Shown: one piece after another, positions 27,452-36,435 of the stretch
Layout: each line of letters starts with the position of its first letter
Numbering within the stretch: position 1 is the stretch's first letter
NCBI RefSeq assembly: GCF_004339805.1
Contig: NZ_SLUI01000008.1
Location: forward strand, 1 to 64,000
Reading direction: 5' to 3'
Length of the DNA stretch: 64,000 nt
From: Anaerospora hongkongensis
GTDB taxonomy: Bacteria; Bacillota; Negativicutes; Sporomusales; DSM-15969
Position numbers and translations under genes: made by a program
The notes under the pieces: model-generated
Told to the model about the DNA's origin: nothing
The model's database searches: none
Seen by the model: the letters and a program-made list of their open reading frames with translations, nothing else

Positions 27452-29818
27452 TTAGGGCCTCCGATACGTCACTGATTGTACATAAGGCTCAATAAACAGG
27501 TCTGTCCCATTAGTTTTCATCAGAACAGCTCCACTTACATCGGTCCGGTATGTACGTACGTTTGCTTGCTCCAATTTATGCAAAATCTCTTTATGAGGAT
27601 GACCAAAACGGTTCTGGTAGCCTACGGAAATAACGGCATAGCTGGGTGCCGCCTTTTGTAAAAATGCGTCGGAAGTCGAAGTTCGTGACCCATGGTGTGC
27701 TACTTTGAGCACCGTACACGGGGTCAAGCCGTTTGCAACCACTTCTTCTTCCTGCCGGTTCTCGATATCGCCGGTAATTAAAAAACTGTGCTGCCCATAA
27801 GATACACGAATAACACTTGATGACTCATTGCCGCCATGGCCTGTTCCAGCGCCGGCATGAACCACTTCAATTCCCAGTCCGTCTAACTTTATCGTTTGTC
27901 CCCGTGCGGCAGGAATAAGGACACCATGACCTTTTTTTCGCAACAAGGCCTGAAGACTGTCAGAGAAAGCTTCGGGAGCAACGATACAATTGCTGACCGG
28001 AATAGCTGCCGCTATCGCTGCGGCACCACCGGCATGATCCCGGTGGCCATGCGTAAGGATGAGAAAATCAAGCTTCGTTATCCCTTGGTGCTTTAGGTAG
28101 GGAACAACAACCCGTTCCCCTATATCAAAGCTGCTGTTTTCGCCGGTTGTGCCGCCTGTATCCACAAGGATTGCTTTCCCGTGAGGACTGATAAACAGGG
28201 TCGCATCCCCCTGGCCGACATCAATGAAGTGGACCGCCGCCGTTTGTGTATGCCATAGGACACTAATCAGCAAGCAAACCGTCAGTATAACACTCGCCGC
28301 CCGGTAAGGCCATCGTACAAGCACAGCTGCCGGTGGCGGCAGACCGCTGGGAAGATAACCGTAGCACCAGGTCAGAAAAAGATAATACAGTATGCCTTCC
28401 ATTAGTCCAAAGGGCGGCAAATAGAGCTGTAAACCCGCAGCGACAGCAATGGTTCTATTTAACTGCACTGCCAAACCAGTCCCCAGGCTGCAAACAACCA
28501 GCAGCACTTTGGCAGCCAATGGCAGTACCGGGCTGCAGACGCAAGCCAGCAAACCAAGGATAATCACCAGCTCAATTACGGGAATCACCAGGATATTCGC
28601 AATAAAAGAGCTTAGCGAAAAGCTGTGAAAATACCAGGCCAAAAAAGGGATAATACCAGCCTGAGCTGCAAATGTCACGGCCAGCGCAGAAGCCAGCCAC
28701 CGGGGCAGAAAGTTTAACTTTGCTGCGGTTTTAGGGTAGAAAAATACCAACCCGGCCGTGGCGCCAAAGGAAAGTTGAAAGCTGATGTCATAAAGCAAAG
28801 CCGGCTGCCAGGCAAGCATAATGAGCGCCGCCAGAGCCAGCACATTAGGACCGGATGATTCCCGTCCCGCCAGCACTCCAAACAGTCCGGCAACTCCCAT
28901 AATCGCCGAGCGGATAACCGGTGGTGTCAAGCCTGCCAAAAAGGCATACAGTAAAATCATACTGCCTGTTAACAGCATGGCCAGCTCCGAACGTATACGG
29001 CCTCTTTCTCCTAACCATAACATAACAGCTGCCACCAGAGCAATATGCGAACCGGATACGGATAATATGTGAATAATCCCGGTAGCAGAAAACTCCTGCA
29101 GCACCTGCGCGTCAATCGTATCATAACCACCGCCGAATAAGACTCCGGTAAGGATTGCCGCATCGCTCGCAGGCATCGTTTGCTGAAATATTTCGCTTAA
29201 ACGGCTTCGCCAGCGGTCTGCCAGTTTTTTTGCCGTTAGTTTCAGAGCAGGTTGAATACGGATGCTGTCACTGCTGACCGTCATACGGGCGGTAATACCT
29301 TGTCTCTTTAGCGCAGCCACCGAATCAACAGCTCCGGGATTATTATAGCCATGCAAGCCATCGATTGTCCCTGTTACCTCTATCTGATCGCCAATCGTGC
29401 CTGTATCCGCCGCCTGACGCACGGAAACCATAAGCTTACCGGTCCCGTTTATCACCTGTCCGGAGGTTTGCAGCTGCTCGACAGCTATAATATAGCGGAT
29501 CTTTTTTACGCCATCAGTCAGTGTGATTTTCGGTGTATCAGCTATCTGCCCGCTCAAGCTGACATGCTGGCCGATATACTGGCTGCAGTCCGTTGGCGGC
29601 AGCTCGTCATCCTGCGTAAAGCGAACCATGCCCAAAAGGCAGAAAAGCAGCACCAGGCACATAACAGATCGTTTGCCATTCATCCAGAGCTGGAAAATCA
29701 CTGCCCCTAACACAAGAGCAGTCACGATATATAGATAACCGATATTCCAGGAAACCAGACCAGCCAGACCTATTCCCATCATAAAGGCTGCCGTAAGCAG
29801 CAGAAGCGAGAGTTTCAT
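27452..29818 (-). CDS. comEC: DNA internalization channel protein ComEC/Rec2
   Basis: 788 aa, full length. N-terminal membrane segments and an OB-like domain (DUF4131), a Competence membrane domain with many helices (about 225-510), and a C-terminal metallo-beta-lactamase domain with LTHGHRDHAGG and KVAHHGSRTSTSD. It forms the channel for incoming single-stranded DNA. With comEA it suggests latent natural competence. It follows comEA by 2 bp. Confidence 0.95.
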   Translation of the reverse strand: MKLSLLLLTAAFMMGIGLAGLVSWNIGYLYIVTALVLGAVIFQLWMNGKRSVMCLVLLFCLLGMVRFTQDDELPPTDCSQYIGQHVSLSGQIADTPKITLTDGVKKIRYIIAVEQLQTSGQVINGTGKLMVSVRQAADTGTIGDQIEVTGTIDGLHGYNNPGAVDSVAALKRQGITARMTVSSDSIRIQPALKLTAKKLADRWRSRLSEIFQQTMPASDAAILTGVLFGGGYDTIDAQVLQEFSATGIIHILSVSGSHIALVAAVMLWLGERGRIRSELAMLLTGSMILLYAFLAGLTPPVIRSAIMGVAGLFGVLAGRESSGPNVLALAALIMLAWQPALLYDISFQLSFGATAGLVFFYPKTAAKLNFLPRWLASALAVTFAAQAGIIPFLAWYFHSFSLSSFIANILVIPVIELVIILGLLACVCSPVLPLAAKVLLVVCSLGTGLAVQLNRTIAVAAGLQLYLPPFGLMEGILYYLFLTWCYGYLPSGLPPPAAVLVRWPYRAASVILTVCLLISVLWHTQTAAVHFIDVGQGDATLFISPHGKAILVDTGGTTGENSSFDIGERVVVPYLKHQGITKLDFLILTHGHRDHAGGAAAIAAAIPVSNCIVAPEAFSDSLQALLRKKGHGVLIPAARGQTIKLDGLGIEVVHAGAGTGHGGNESSSVIRVSYGQHSFLITGDIENRQEEEVVANGLTPCTVLKVAHHGSRTSTSDAFLQKAAPSYAVISVGYQNRFGHPHKEILHKLEQANVRTYRTDVSGAVLMKTNGTDLFIEPYVQSVTYRRP

Positions 29819-29820
29819 CG

Positions 29821-30399
29821 TTACAAACTAATTTTATTCACAAGCTTATTAAATTTAGCTTCGCCAATACCCGGGATCTTCTTCAACTCTTCCAGGTTCC
29901 TAAAAGCTCCATTAGCCTGGCGGTATTCAATAATTCGTTCTGCCATTGCCGGTCCAATGCCCGGCAGCTTATCCAGTTCATTTTTATCGGCTGTGTTAAT
30001 ACTAATTTTTTCCTGCCTGGTGCCTGTACCATCACCAGCTTTAGAACCGGCAGCCGCAATGGGAACAGCAACATGGCTGCCGTCCTTTACCACCTCTGCC
30101 ATGTTTATGCGGTTTGCATCCGCATCAGGAGTCAAGCCTCCGGCCAGATTAACTGCATCGAGTACCCGTAGCCCTTTATTCAGTTCATACATCCCTGGTT
30201 TGTTAATCCCGCCGCTGATATAAACGATCACCGTATCGGCTTTCCCTGCAGCTGCCAATTCATTTTGGCCTGCTGCCTGACTGCTAAATTGCCCTGCCGT
30301 AACTATGGTGTTTTTCTGCCACCAGCTGTACAGTCCCGCCCCTGTAATGACCAGTGCAATTACCAGTGCGGCTAGTAATTTCTTCTTTGCTCCGTCCAC
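29821..30399 (-). CDS. comEA: DNA receptor ComEA
   Basis: 192 aa. A membrane anchor (about 8-27), an SLBB domain (about 57-115) and a C-terminal double helix-hairpin-helix with LDKLPGIGPAMAERIIEYR and KKIPGIGEAKFNKLV. It binds double-stranded DNA outside the membrane and passes it to ComEC. It is the first gene of the comEA-comEC-holA run. Confidence 0.95.
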   Translation of the reverse strand: MDGAKKKLLAALVIALVITGAGLYSWWQKNTIVTAGQFSSQAAGQNELAAAGKADTVIVYISGGINKPGMYELNKGLRVLDAVNLAGGLTPDADANRINMAEVVKDGSHVAVPIAAAGSKAGDGTGTRQEKISINTADKNELDKLPGIGPAMAERIIEYRQANGAFRNLEELKKIPGIGEAKFNKLVNKISL

Positions 30400-30554
30400 T
30401 AGTTTTCACCCGCCCAAATACGCTCTTTTTTCCTTTTTCTCCAATATTATCCAAATTCCTCTATTTTTCGTGAGAATCCTTTCATATATCTGCGGTCCGC
30501 CGGGTAAAATAATATGATAAAATAAGACTATAAAATAAATGGGATGGTGGCCTC

Positions 30555-31781
30555 ATGAATCATGCCGATTTAGAAAAATATGCACGCCTCGTCATTAAGA
30601 CCGGCGTCAATCTCCAAAGCAATCAAACCTTGGTTCTTTCTTCACCGATCGAATGTGCCCCATTTGCCCGTCTGATTACAGCAGCAGCCTATTCAGCAGG
30701 TGCCCGCGATGTTGTCATCAACTGGGTTGATGAACTTTCCGCCAAAATCCGCTATCTTCAGGCTCCGGAAGAGATTTTTGATGAGTTCCCGGAATGGCGC
30801 AAAGATTTTTATTTATCGTATCTGCGAGGCGGAGCCGCTTTCGTCAGTATATCCGCGGCAGATCCGGAGCTCTTGAAAGATGTTAACCCCGAAAGAATCG
30901 TCAGGTCCCAAAAAGCCAGTAATACTGCGTTAAAGGAATACCGCGAAAAAATTATGAGCCATGAAAATTCATGGTGTATTGTTTCCGTTCCCACTGCTGC
31001 CTGGGCCAAAAAGGTGTTTCCTGCAGTCTCCGAGGAGCAGGCAGTAGACTTATTATGGGATGCTATTTTAAAAGCGGTTCGGGTTCCTGCCGCAGATCCC
31101 GTAAAAGAATGGGATAGCCATAAGGCTAAGCTTAGAGAGCGCCGGGATTTTATGAATAAGAGTAAATTTAAGTCCTTACATTATCAAAACCGCCTTGGCA
31201 CCGATCTTACAATCGAACTGCCGGACAATCACATATGGATGGGTGGATCGAAAAACAATGCCAAAGGGATTGATTTTGTTGCCAACATCCCGACAGAAGA
31301 AGTATTTACCCTGCCGAAAAAAACAGGTGTAAACGGTACTGTCTTCAGTTCGAAGCCATTAGTTTACAATGGCAACTTAATTGATCAGTTCAGTTTAACG
31401 TTTAAAGAGGGAAAAGTAATCGACTATAAGGCAGAAAAAGGTCAGGAAATACTGAAAAAACTGTTAGAAACAGATAAAGGTTCCTGTTATCTGGGAGAAG
31501 TAGCCTTAGTTCCTTATGATTCGCCTATTTCCAATGCACAAATTCTCTTTTATAATACTTTGTTTGATGAAAATGCGTCATGCCATCTGGCCTTTGGCAA
31601 GGCCTATCCAACCTGCATAAAAGACGGGAATAGTTTATCAGGAGAGCAATTAGAAAAACTGGGTGTTAATGATTCGTTAGTCCATGTTGACTTTATGATT
31701 GGCACGAAAGATCTTACCATTACAGGAATTACCGCCGAGGGAAAACAAATCCCCGTATTTGCGAACGGAAATTTTGCGTAA
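30555..31781 (+). CDS. Aminopeptidase, M29 family (AmpS/AmpT-like)
   Basis: 408 aa, normal length. Metal-ligand regions of the M29 family are visible: ANIPTEEVFTLP, a conserved GEVALVPYDSPI, SCHLAFGKAYPTC, and VHVDFMIGTKDLTI close to the end. It releases N-terminal residues from peptides in the cytoplasm with two metal ions. It stands alone on the plus strand, followed by its own terminator, and is not obviously linked to neighbours. Confidence 0.93.
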   Translation: MNHADLEKYARLVIKTGVNLQSNQTLVLSSPIECAPFARLITAAAYSAGARDVVINWVDELSAKIRYLQAPEEIFDEFPEWRKDFYLSYLRGGAAFVSISAADPELLKDVNPERIVRSQKASNTALKEYREKIMSHENSWCIVSVPTAAWAKKVFPAVSEEQAVDLLWDAILKAVRVPAADPVKEWDSHKAKLRERRDFMNKSKFKSLHYQNRLGTDLTIELPDNHIWMGGSKNNAKGIDFVANIPTEEVFTLPKKTGVNGTVFSSKPLVYNGNLIDQFSLTFKEGKVIDYKAEKGQEILKKLLETDKGSCYLGEVALVPYDSPISNAQILFYNTLFDENASCHLAFGKAYPTCIKDGNSLSGEQLEKLGVNDSLVHVDFMIGTKDLTITGITAEGKQIPVFANGNFA

Positions 31782-31842
31782 CTGTATAATAAAACAGGTT
31801 AATTGATCTGCTTAGCTCTCAAAGCAAGGCAGTCAAACAGAA

Positions 31843-31880
31843 AAGATGGCACCCGGCAATAGCGGGAAGCCATCTTTTTA
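31843..31880. terminator. Terminator between the aminopeptidase and the GntR gene
   Basis: AAAGATGGC, a GC-containing loop, GCCATCTTTTTATT. T runs on both strands let it serve both convergent genes. Confidence 0.9.
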
Positions 31881-31937
31881 TTATATATGAGAATGTTATA
31901 TCGATAGGCAGCCTGTTACGGCTGCGTAGTTGCTGGC

Positions 31938-32615
31938 CTATTTATTGCCGGTGAACGTTGCATCAACATAATTGCGCATATGCTGCATAAACTCTTCTAA
32001 AATCAGCGGTGACTGATTTGTTTTCAAGGCATTCAAAATCCGCAAATGTTCCTGTGCTTTCTCCTCAAACGTGCCTAACGACACAATGTCCTGATTCATT
32101 ACAATCAGCAGCTGATAAAACAGCCCCTCCAAAATCTGGGCCCGGCGGCTGCTTTCCGAGACAGTCCATAAGTAACGGTGAAAAGATAGATCCAATGTAT
32201 TTAACAAAAAAACCTTGTCTTCATCTTTACTGCATTGGTGCTCACCATTTTTCATCTGCTGCGTTAAATTGTGCAGTTCCTGAAAGTCTTTCTCCTGCAG
32301 GATGTGTTGAGTGGCAAGCTGATGCAAGATTTGCAGCTCCAATGTGATACGAATCTCAAATACTTCTAAAACCTCTTTCGGGCTCATTTCCAGGACCTGA
32401 TTCCCTCGCCTCGGTGAAAAAGAGACAATTCCTTGCTCATTCAGAATGCGCATCGCTTCGCGCACAGGAGCCCGGCTAGTATTTAAGGCGCTGGAAATAT
32501 CGGCTTCAATCAACTTATCGCCGCTTTTCAATACGCCAGACAAGATTCTATTCTTGACATAAGAAACAACAATATCGCTCAGGCTTTGCTTCTCGTAGGT
32601 GGGCAGCATCATCAT
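31938..32615 (-). CDS. GntR-family regulator, FadR/FCD subfamily
   Basis: 225 aa. An N-terminal winged helix (KNRILSGVLKSGDKLIEADI, then SRAPVREAMRILNEQG) precedes an all-helical FCD ligand-binding domain. The codons at the start read MMML, so the exact initiation codon is uncertain. It lies 48 bp downstream of the LysR gene in the same direction, at the far end of the selenium/reductase island, and might control it. The ligand is unknown; FCD proteins often bind carboxylates through a metal. Confidence 0.88.
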   Translation of the reverse strand: MMMLPTYEKQSLSDIVVSYVKNRILSGVLKSGDKLIEADISSALNTSRAPVREAMRILNEQGIVSFSPRRGNQVLEMSPKEVLEVFEIRITLELQILHQLATQHILQEKDFQELHNLTQQMKNGEHQCSKDEDKVFLLNTLDLSFHRYLWTVSESSRRAQILEGLFYQLLIVMNQDIVSLGTFEEKAQEHLRILNALKTNQSPLILEEFMQHMRNYVDATFTGNK

Positions 32616-32663
32616 GCCATGGGTTCACCACTTTTCACCAGATTTGCTATTAATTATACCGCA

Positions 32664-33608
32664 CTAAATCTGCTGTGTACAGAGCGACTCCGGCGGCGTT
32701 TTCCACAATCCGGAGGAGTATCCCTCCAAGTAAGCAACAAAAAGCTTTTGCACCGGCGACAAAACCATTTCTTTTTTGAAAACAACATGCAGTTCCCGGG
32801 AAAAGGCCTGCTGATCAAGATCATAGACCTTGATTTGTCCACTCTTTTCATACGCGCTGGCAGCGACTTTGGAAACAAAGGATACTCCCATACCATGGGA
32901 CACGGCGGACAGAATACTCTGGGTATCATGGAGGTAAGCCACAATATTTAGATTTTGTACGCAAACACCCTGCTTATGCAGCAGCTGCTCCATTTCCACG
33001 CGCGTACCAGAGCCGTCCCCGCGCATCACAAATGGTTTATTTCGCAAAAATGCCGGCAGATCGCGATACATTTCGCCTTTATTTACAATCATCGACCGGG
33101 GAGTGATCATAACCAGTGTATCCCGGTAGAAAGGTATTGTCAGCAGACGGCGGGAGTTGACGCTTGTGCCTACAATGCCAAAATCATAGCGGTATCCTAA
33201 AATTCCTTCGATGACCTGCAGGCTGTCTGCCTGATGAACATCAAACACAATGTGGGGGTAATCTTTTTGAAATACTGTAATAATCTCCGGCAAAAGAAAC
33301 TGGGCAGGTACGGAAGAAGCTAAAATACTAATTTCGCCACTCATTTCAGGATCGACTCGATTGACACTGTTGATCGCCTCATCGCGCAGGGCAAGAATGT
33401 TTTTTGCACGGTGAAACAAATCTTTGCCGATTTGCGTCGGATAAACTGCCTTAGTCGAGCGGATCAGCAGCTGAGCGCCGATTTCACTCTCCAAAGAACT
33501 GATATGCGCACTAATCGTCGGCTGCGACAAGTAAATCATGTCAGCTGCCTTGGAAAAGCTGTTATGCTGAACTACTGCCACAAATACTTCCAGTTGTTTC
33601 ATCTCCAT
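32664..33608 (-). CDS. LysR-family regulator, probably the selenium-metabolism-associated type
   Basis: 314 aa. An N-terminal HTH (about 1-65, SKAADMIYLSQPTISAHIS) precedes a type-2 periplasmic-binding-like effector domain. A GGGAGGT ribosome site supports the ATG at 33608. A LysR subgroup is regularly encoded beside selD, selA and selenoprotein genes, and its position directly after the grd/sel cluster fits. The specific inducer is not readable. Confidence 0.88.
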   Translation of the reverse strand: MEMKQLEVFVAVVQHNSFSKAADMIYLSQPTISAHISSLESEIGAQLLIRSTKAVYPTQIGKDLFHRAKNILALRDEAINSVNRVDPEMSGEISILASSVPAQFLLPEIITVFQKDYPHIVFDVHQADSLQVIEGILGYRYDFGIVGTSVNSRRLLTIPFYRDTLVMITPRSMIVNKGEMYRDLPAFLRNKPFVMRGDGSGTRVEMEQLLHKQGVCVQNLNIVAYLHDTQSILSAVSHGMGVSFVSKVAASAYEKSGQIKVYDLDQQAFSRELHVVFKKEMVLSPVQKLFVAYLEGYSSGLWKTPPESLCTQQI

Positions 33609-33711
33609 ATTGGCTACCTCCCGCTCAATTACCCGCTAATACAAAGCATTCCGCTTTCTGTTCCATATTCCTGCCGACGGGAACGAATTGGCTTGTTCTC
33701 CAGTATGCCAT

Positions 33712-33744
33712 GCACTCCGCCAGGTTTAATACCCGACGGAGTGC
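33712..33744. terminator. Hairpin after the grd/sel operon
   Basis: GCACTCCG, 17 nt, CGGAGTGC: an 8-bp stem between the protein B selenoprotein gene and the lysR gene. No T run follows on the minus strand, so termination is possible but not assured. It could also protect the 3' end of the grd transcript. Confidence 0.45.
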
Positions 33745-33756
33745 AATGACCATCCG

Positions 33757-35076
33757 TTAGATTTTAACCTCAAAAAGTCTCGGCTCTTCAAGGTGCGTAG
33801 TTAAGGCATCCAAAGCAACACCTACCCGGTGGCGGCGCAGCTTATGCTGCTCATCCTTAGGAGTAGCTGGGTTGCCAAGCGGATAAGGAATGGAAATAGT
33901 CGGAACCAAACGGTTTACGCCTACCGTTTTAGCAACAGGAATCAAGTTCGCCATTTGCACGATGGTAATCCCTGCACGTTCGATTTCTTTGGTCATCGTT
34001 GCACCGCAACGTGTACAAGTCCCTCAGGTGGAGGTTAATATTGCGGCTTGTATACCGTCATTAATCAGCTCCTGCGCAATTTCCCTCCCCATGCGGGCGG
34101 CCTCGGCCTGAGTAGTTCCAGTGCCGACTGTGCTGTAAAAGTATTTATACACGCCGCCGATCTTGCCTTCTTTGGCATACTCTTGCATTACATCCAGTGG
34201 AACAATGACGTTAGGATCATTATTGGCGGCAGCAGGGTCAAAACCGGCATGAATTGTCATATACTGGCCCTTTTGCAAAGCATCCAGTTCCTCAATATTA
34301 TACTTACCCCACTTGGTGGCAGAAGCGGATTGAATGCGGTCAGGATTGCCCACAGGCACGATGCCCCCTGAGGTGATGAGCGCGACTTTCCTATTTGCCA
34401 GCTCCTGCGCCGAAAGAGCGGGAGCGATGGGTGCACGGTCCGATTTCGGAATCGGCAGTTCCGTTTGGTATGGTTCACCGTTTACCTTTTTCAGCAGCAT
34501 ATCGATTACCCGGTCGACAGCTTTAACCGGAGGATTCAGCCAGACCTGCTCCCGAATGCCACGGCCAAAATAGCCTTCTTCCGCAGCTGAACGGAGGGGT
34601 TCCTTCGCCAAAAGACGTTTCGCAAAATTGGCCATTGCGGCTACGTCCTTTCTCATTGCAGCGGCGCTGGCACCGCCCTTAAAAATGTACATTTCCTTTT
34701 TATACATTTCCACGCCGGGATTTTCATCGTTCATAGAGGTAATAGCGGGAACGCCAAATCTCTTTTGCACAGCTGCGCAGATATGACCGCAGGCTGCCCC
34801 GTAGCGTCCAGCCCGGAAAGCGGGACCGGCAAAAAAGACATCGAATTCCTTACCCTCTAAAAAGGCCAGGATGCGCTTGATTGCTTCTTCTGTGTTGGAA
34901 CCAATGAAATTATCACCGCAGATAATCGTATGCGTCAGCTTCATTTTATCGCCCAGGGCGGCTTGTAGAGCAAGACCCGGCCCAACAGCACCCTCACGCA
35001 GTTCCGGCTCATGATCGGCAAATTCTTCGCCGCCGATCTGTCCGAAGAACTGGTTAATATACAGGATCGTTTTCAC
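33757..35076 (-). CDS. grdH: Selenoprotein subunit of protein B of a glycine/sarcosine/betaine reductase (GrdH-type)
   Basis: 439 aa read through an in-frame UGA (34024-34026, codon 351) as selenocysteine. Gene finders will split it at this codon. The residues around it are STUGTCTRCG, the UxxCxxC motif of GrdB/GrdF/GrdH, and position 350-351 matches the family. A hairpin with a GGU loop lies 12 nt beyond the UGA. The start is a GTG at 35076 after AAGGAGGG. With the pyruvoyl subunit it removes the amine and forms the Se-carboxymethyl intermediate on GrdA. The betaine-specific symbol is chosen because a BCCT carrier is in the cluster; sarcosine or glycine remain possible. Confidence 0.9.
33997..34026 (-). 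promoter_or_regulatory. Sec UGA codon and candidate SECIS hairpin in grdH
   Basis: Downstream of the UGA at 34024-34026, the minus strand reads CGTTGC GGT GCAACG (33997-34011), a perfect 6-bp stem with a GGU loop. Bacterial SECIS elements are short stem-loops just behind the UGA with a GU-containing loop that SelB binds. Confidence 0.7.
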
Positions 35077-35088
35077 ACTTTTCCCTCC

Positions 35089-36414
35089 TTAAAATTCCAT
35101 CATAGTTTTGGAAGACCAGCCAACAACCTGATCACCACAGAACATGGCATTATTCTCCATAATAATGGAACCATCAGGGCGTACCGAAGGCCCTAGCACC
35201 TCGTCGTTGCTCCAGCCGCCGGAAAGTCCATCCCGTCCGAGGGCTTCCAGTTCACCCAGCACCGTTTTCATTGGCGGCAATTTGATTAAACTGGATACAT
35301 TACCGCAGGAAACAATGGCGTCAGCCTTTTCGTCCAGCGATACCAGCGGCTGGCTGGCACCGTCCCGTCCGGTGCATTCATTGGTCAGGCCGACCGTTTT
35401 GACACCGGCATCCTCCAGAGCGACAATGCAGGCAGTAAAGTCGGCATCCGGGTTACCATACCCCTCTTCGACGACAATCGCGCTGTCGGCTCCTATACTT
35501 TTTGCCATTTGCGCAACGAACAGAGCAGAGCGTTCTTTCTGTTCCAGCGCCACATTCAGGTTGGACATAATTATGCCCAGGAAATTCAGTGTCTTGCCAT
35601 GCTCCTGATACAATCTTTTAATCATCGGGAAATTCTGAAAATCATAGGTAGACCATTTGGAGGAACAAGGCATAAAGGAACCGGAAATCATCGCGCCATC
35701 CAGCACTTCATTGGGATGCATAAAGGTAGGCAGCATATGATTGCAATCCCAGCCGTAATTAAGATCGTTATAGCCCATTTCCTCCATTTGCGATTGCGGC
35801 TGCAGCACCAGTACAACACTGGGCAGACTGCTTACTGCACTATCGCGCTTGGTAATCGGAGCAAGCTCATAAACCTCTGTCTCTACCGGCTGTAAATCCT
35901 TCGTGCACGTACCCAGATATTCTGCCAAACGCATACCGGCCCAGCGCAGTGCCCGGTTTTTCTTTTGCTGCTCGTTTTGTTCAAATGTTTCGTCCGTATC
36001 AGCCACCAGCACAAGGTTTTTTAGTTGGGAATAAAATGTGTACTTGGCTCCTTCGCCACTCATATCAATTAAGCCGTCCTGAAAGCCGCCCCAGTGCTTC
36101 CCTACCACCAGCACACTCATGTCCTTCAGAGCATGGGTAGTGCCATTTCCAGCCGGCATCAGCTTTCCGGTTACTCCGGGAAAGACCGGGCCGCCGCCAA
36201 CACGGTACCTGGGCTCAATGGCTTCTTTTACCGGCACCAGGCGAACCTCATCTCCCGGTTTTACAATATGCAGTTCGGCCTCAGTGATATGGCTGTCTTC
36301 TTTCACCACCGCCAGCGCTTCCTGTTTATTAACTGTCAGGATGCCGTCGACGTACTCTGTTTTATCGCCGAACTGTATGTCCCTGACATGAAAATTCACG
36401 ATATCGAGTTTCAT
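35089..36414 (-). CDS. grdI: Pyruvoyl-type proprotein of protein B (GrdE/GrdG/GrdI family)
   Basis: 441 aa. Members are cleaved next to a cysteine that becomes the pyruvoyl group binding the substrate amine. The best candidate here is Cys250 in GSFMPCSSKW, close to the position known for GrdE. Conserved stretches include DIQFGDKTEYVDG near the start and LTNECTGRDGASQPLV. It pairs with the downstream selenoprotein (12 bp apart). Betaine specificity is inferred from the BCCT transporter in the cluster, not read from the protein. Confidence 0.88.
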   Translation of the reverse strand: MKLDIVNFHVRDIQFGDKTEYVDGILTVNKQEALAVVKEDSHITEAELHIVKPGDEVRLVPVKEAIEPRYRVGGGPVFPGVTGKLMPAGNGTTHALKDMSVLVVGKHWGGFQDGLIDMSGEGAKYTFYSQLKNLVLVADTDETFEQNEQQKKNRALRWAGMRLAEYLGTCTKDLQPVETEVYELAPITKRDSAVSSLPSVVLVLQPQSQMEEMGYNDLNYGWDCNHMLPTFMHPNEVLDGAMISGSFMPCSSKWSTYDFQNFPMIKRLYQEHGKTLNFLGIIMSNLNVALEQKERSALFVAQMAKSIGADSAIVVEEGYGNPDADFTACIVALEDAGVKTVGLTNECTGRDGASQPLVSLDEKADAIVSCGNVSSLIKLPPMKTVLGELEALGRDGLSGGWSNDEVLGPSVRPDGSIIMENNAMFCGDQVVGWSSKTMMEF

Positions 36415-36435
36415 TTCAACAGTCCTTTCGTGTTA

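Noticed and set aside
33757-33996. Stand-alone 79-aa protein after the UGA of grdH
   Set aside because: It continues the GrdB/F/H sequence in frame across the UGA with an intact UxxCxxC motif, so it is the C-terminal end of the selenoprotein.
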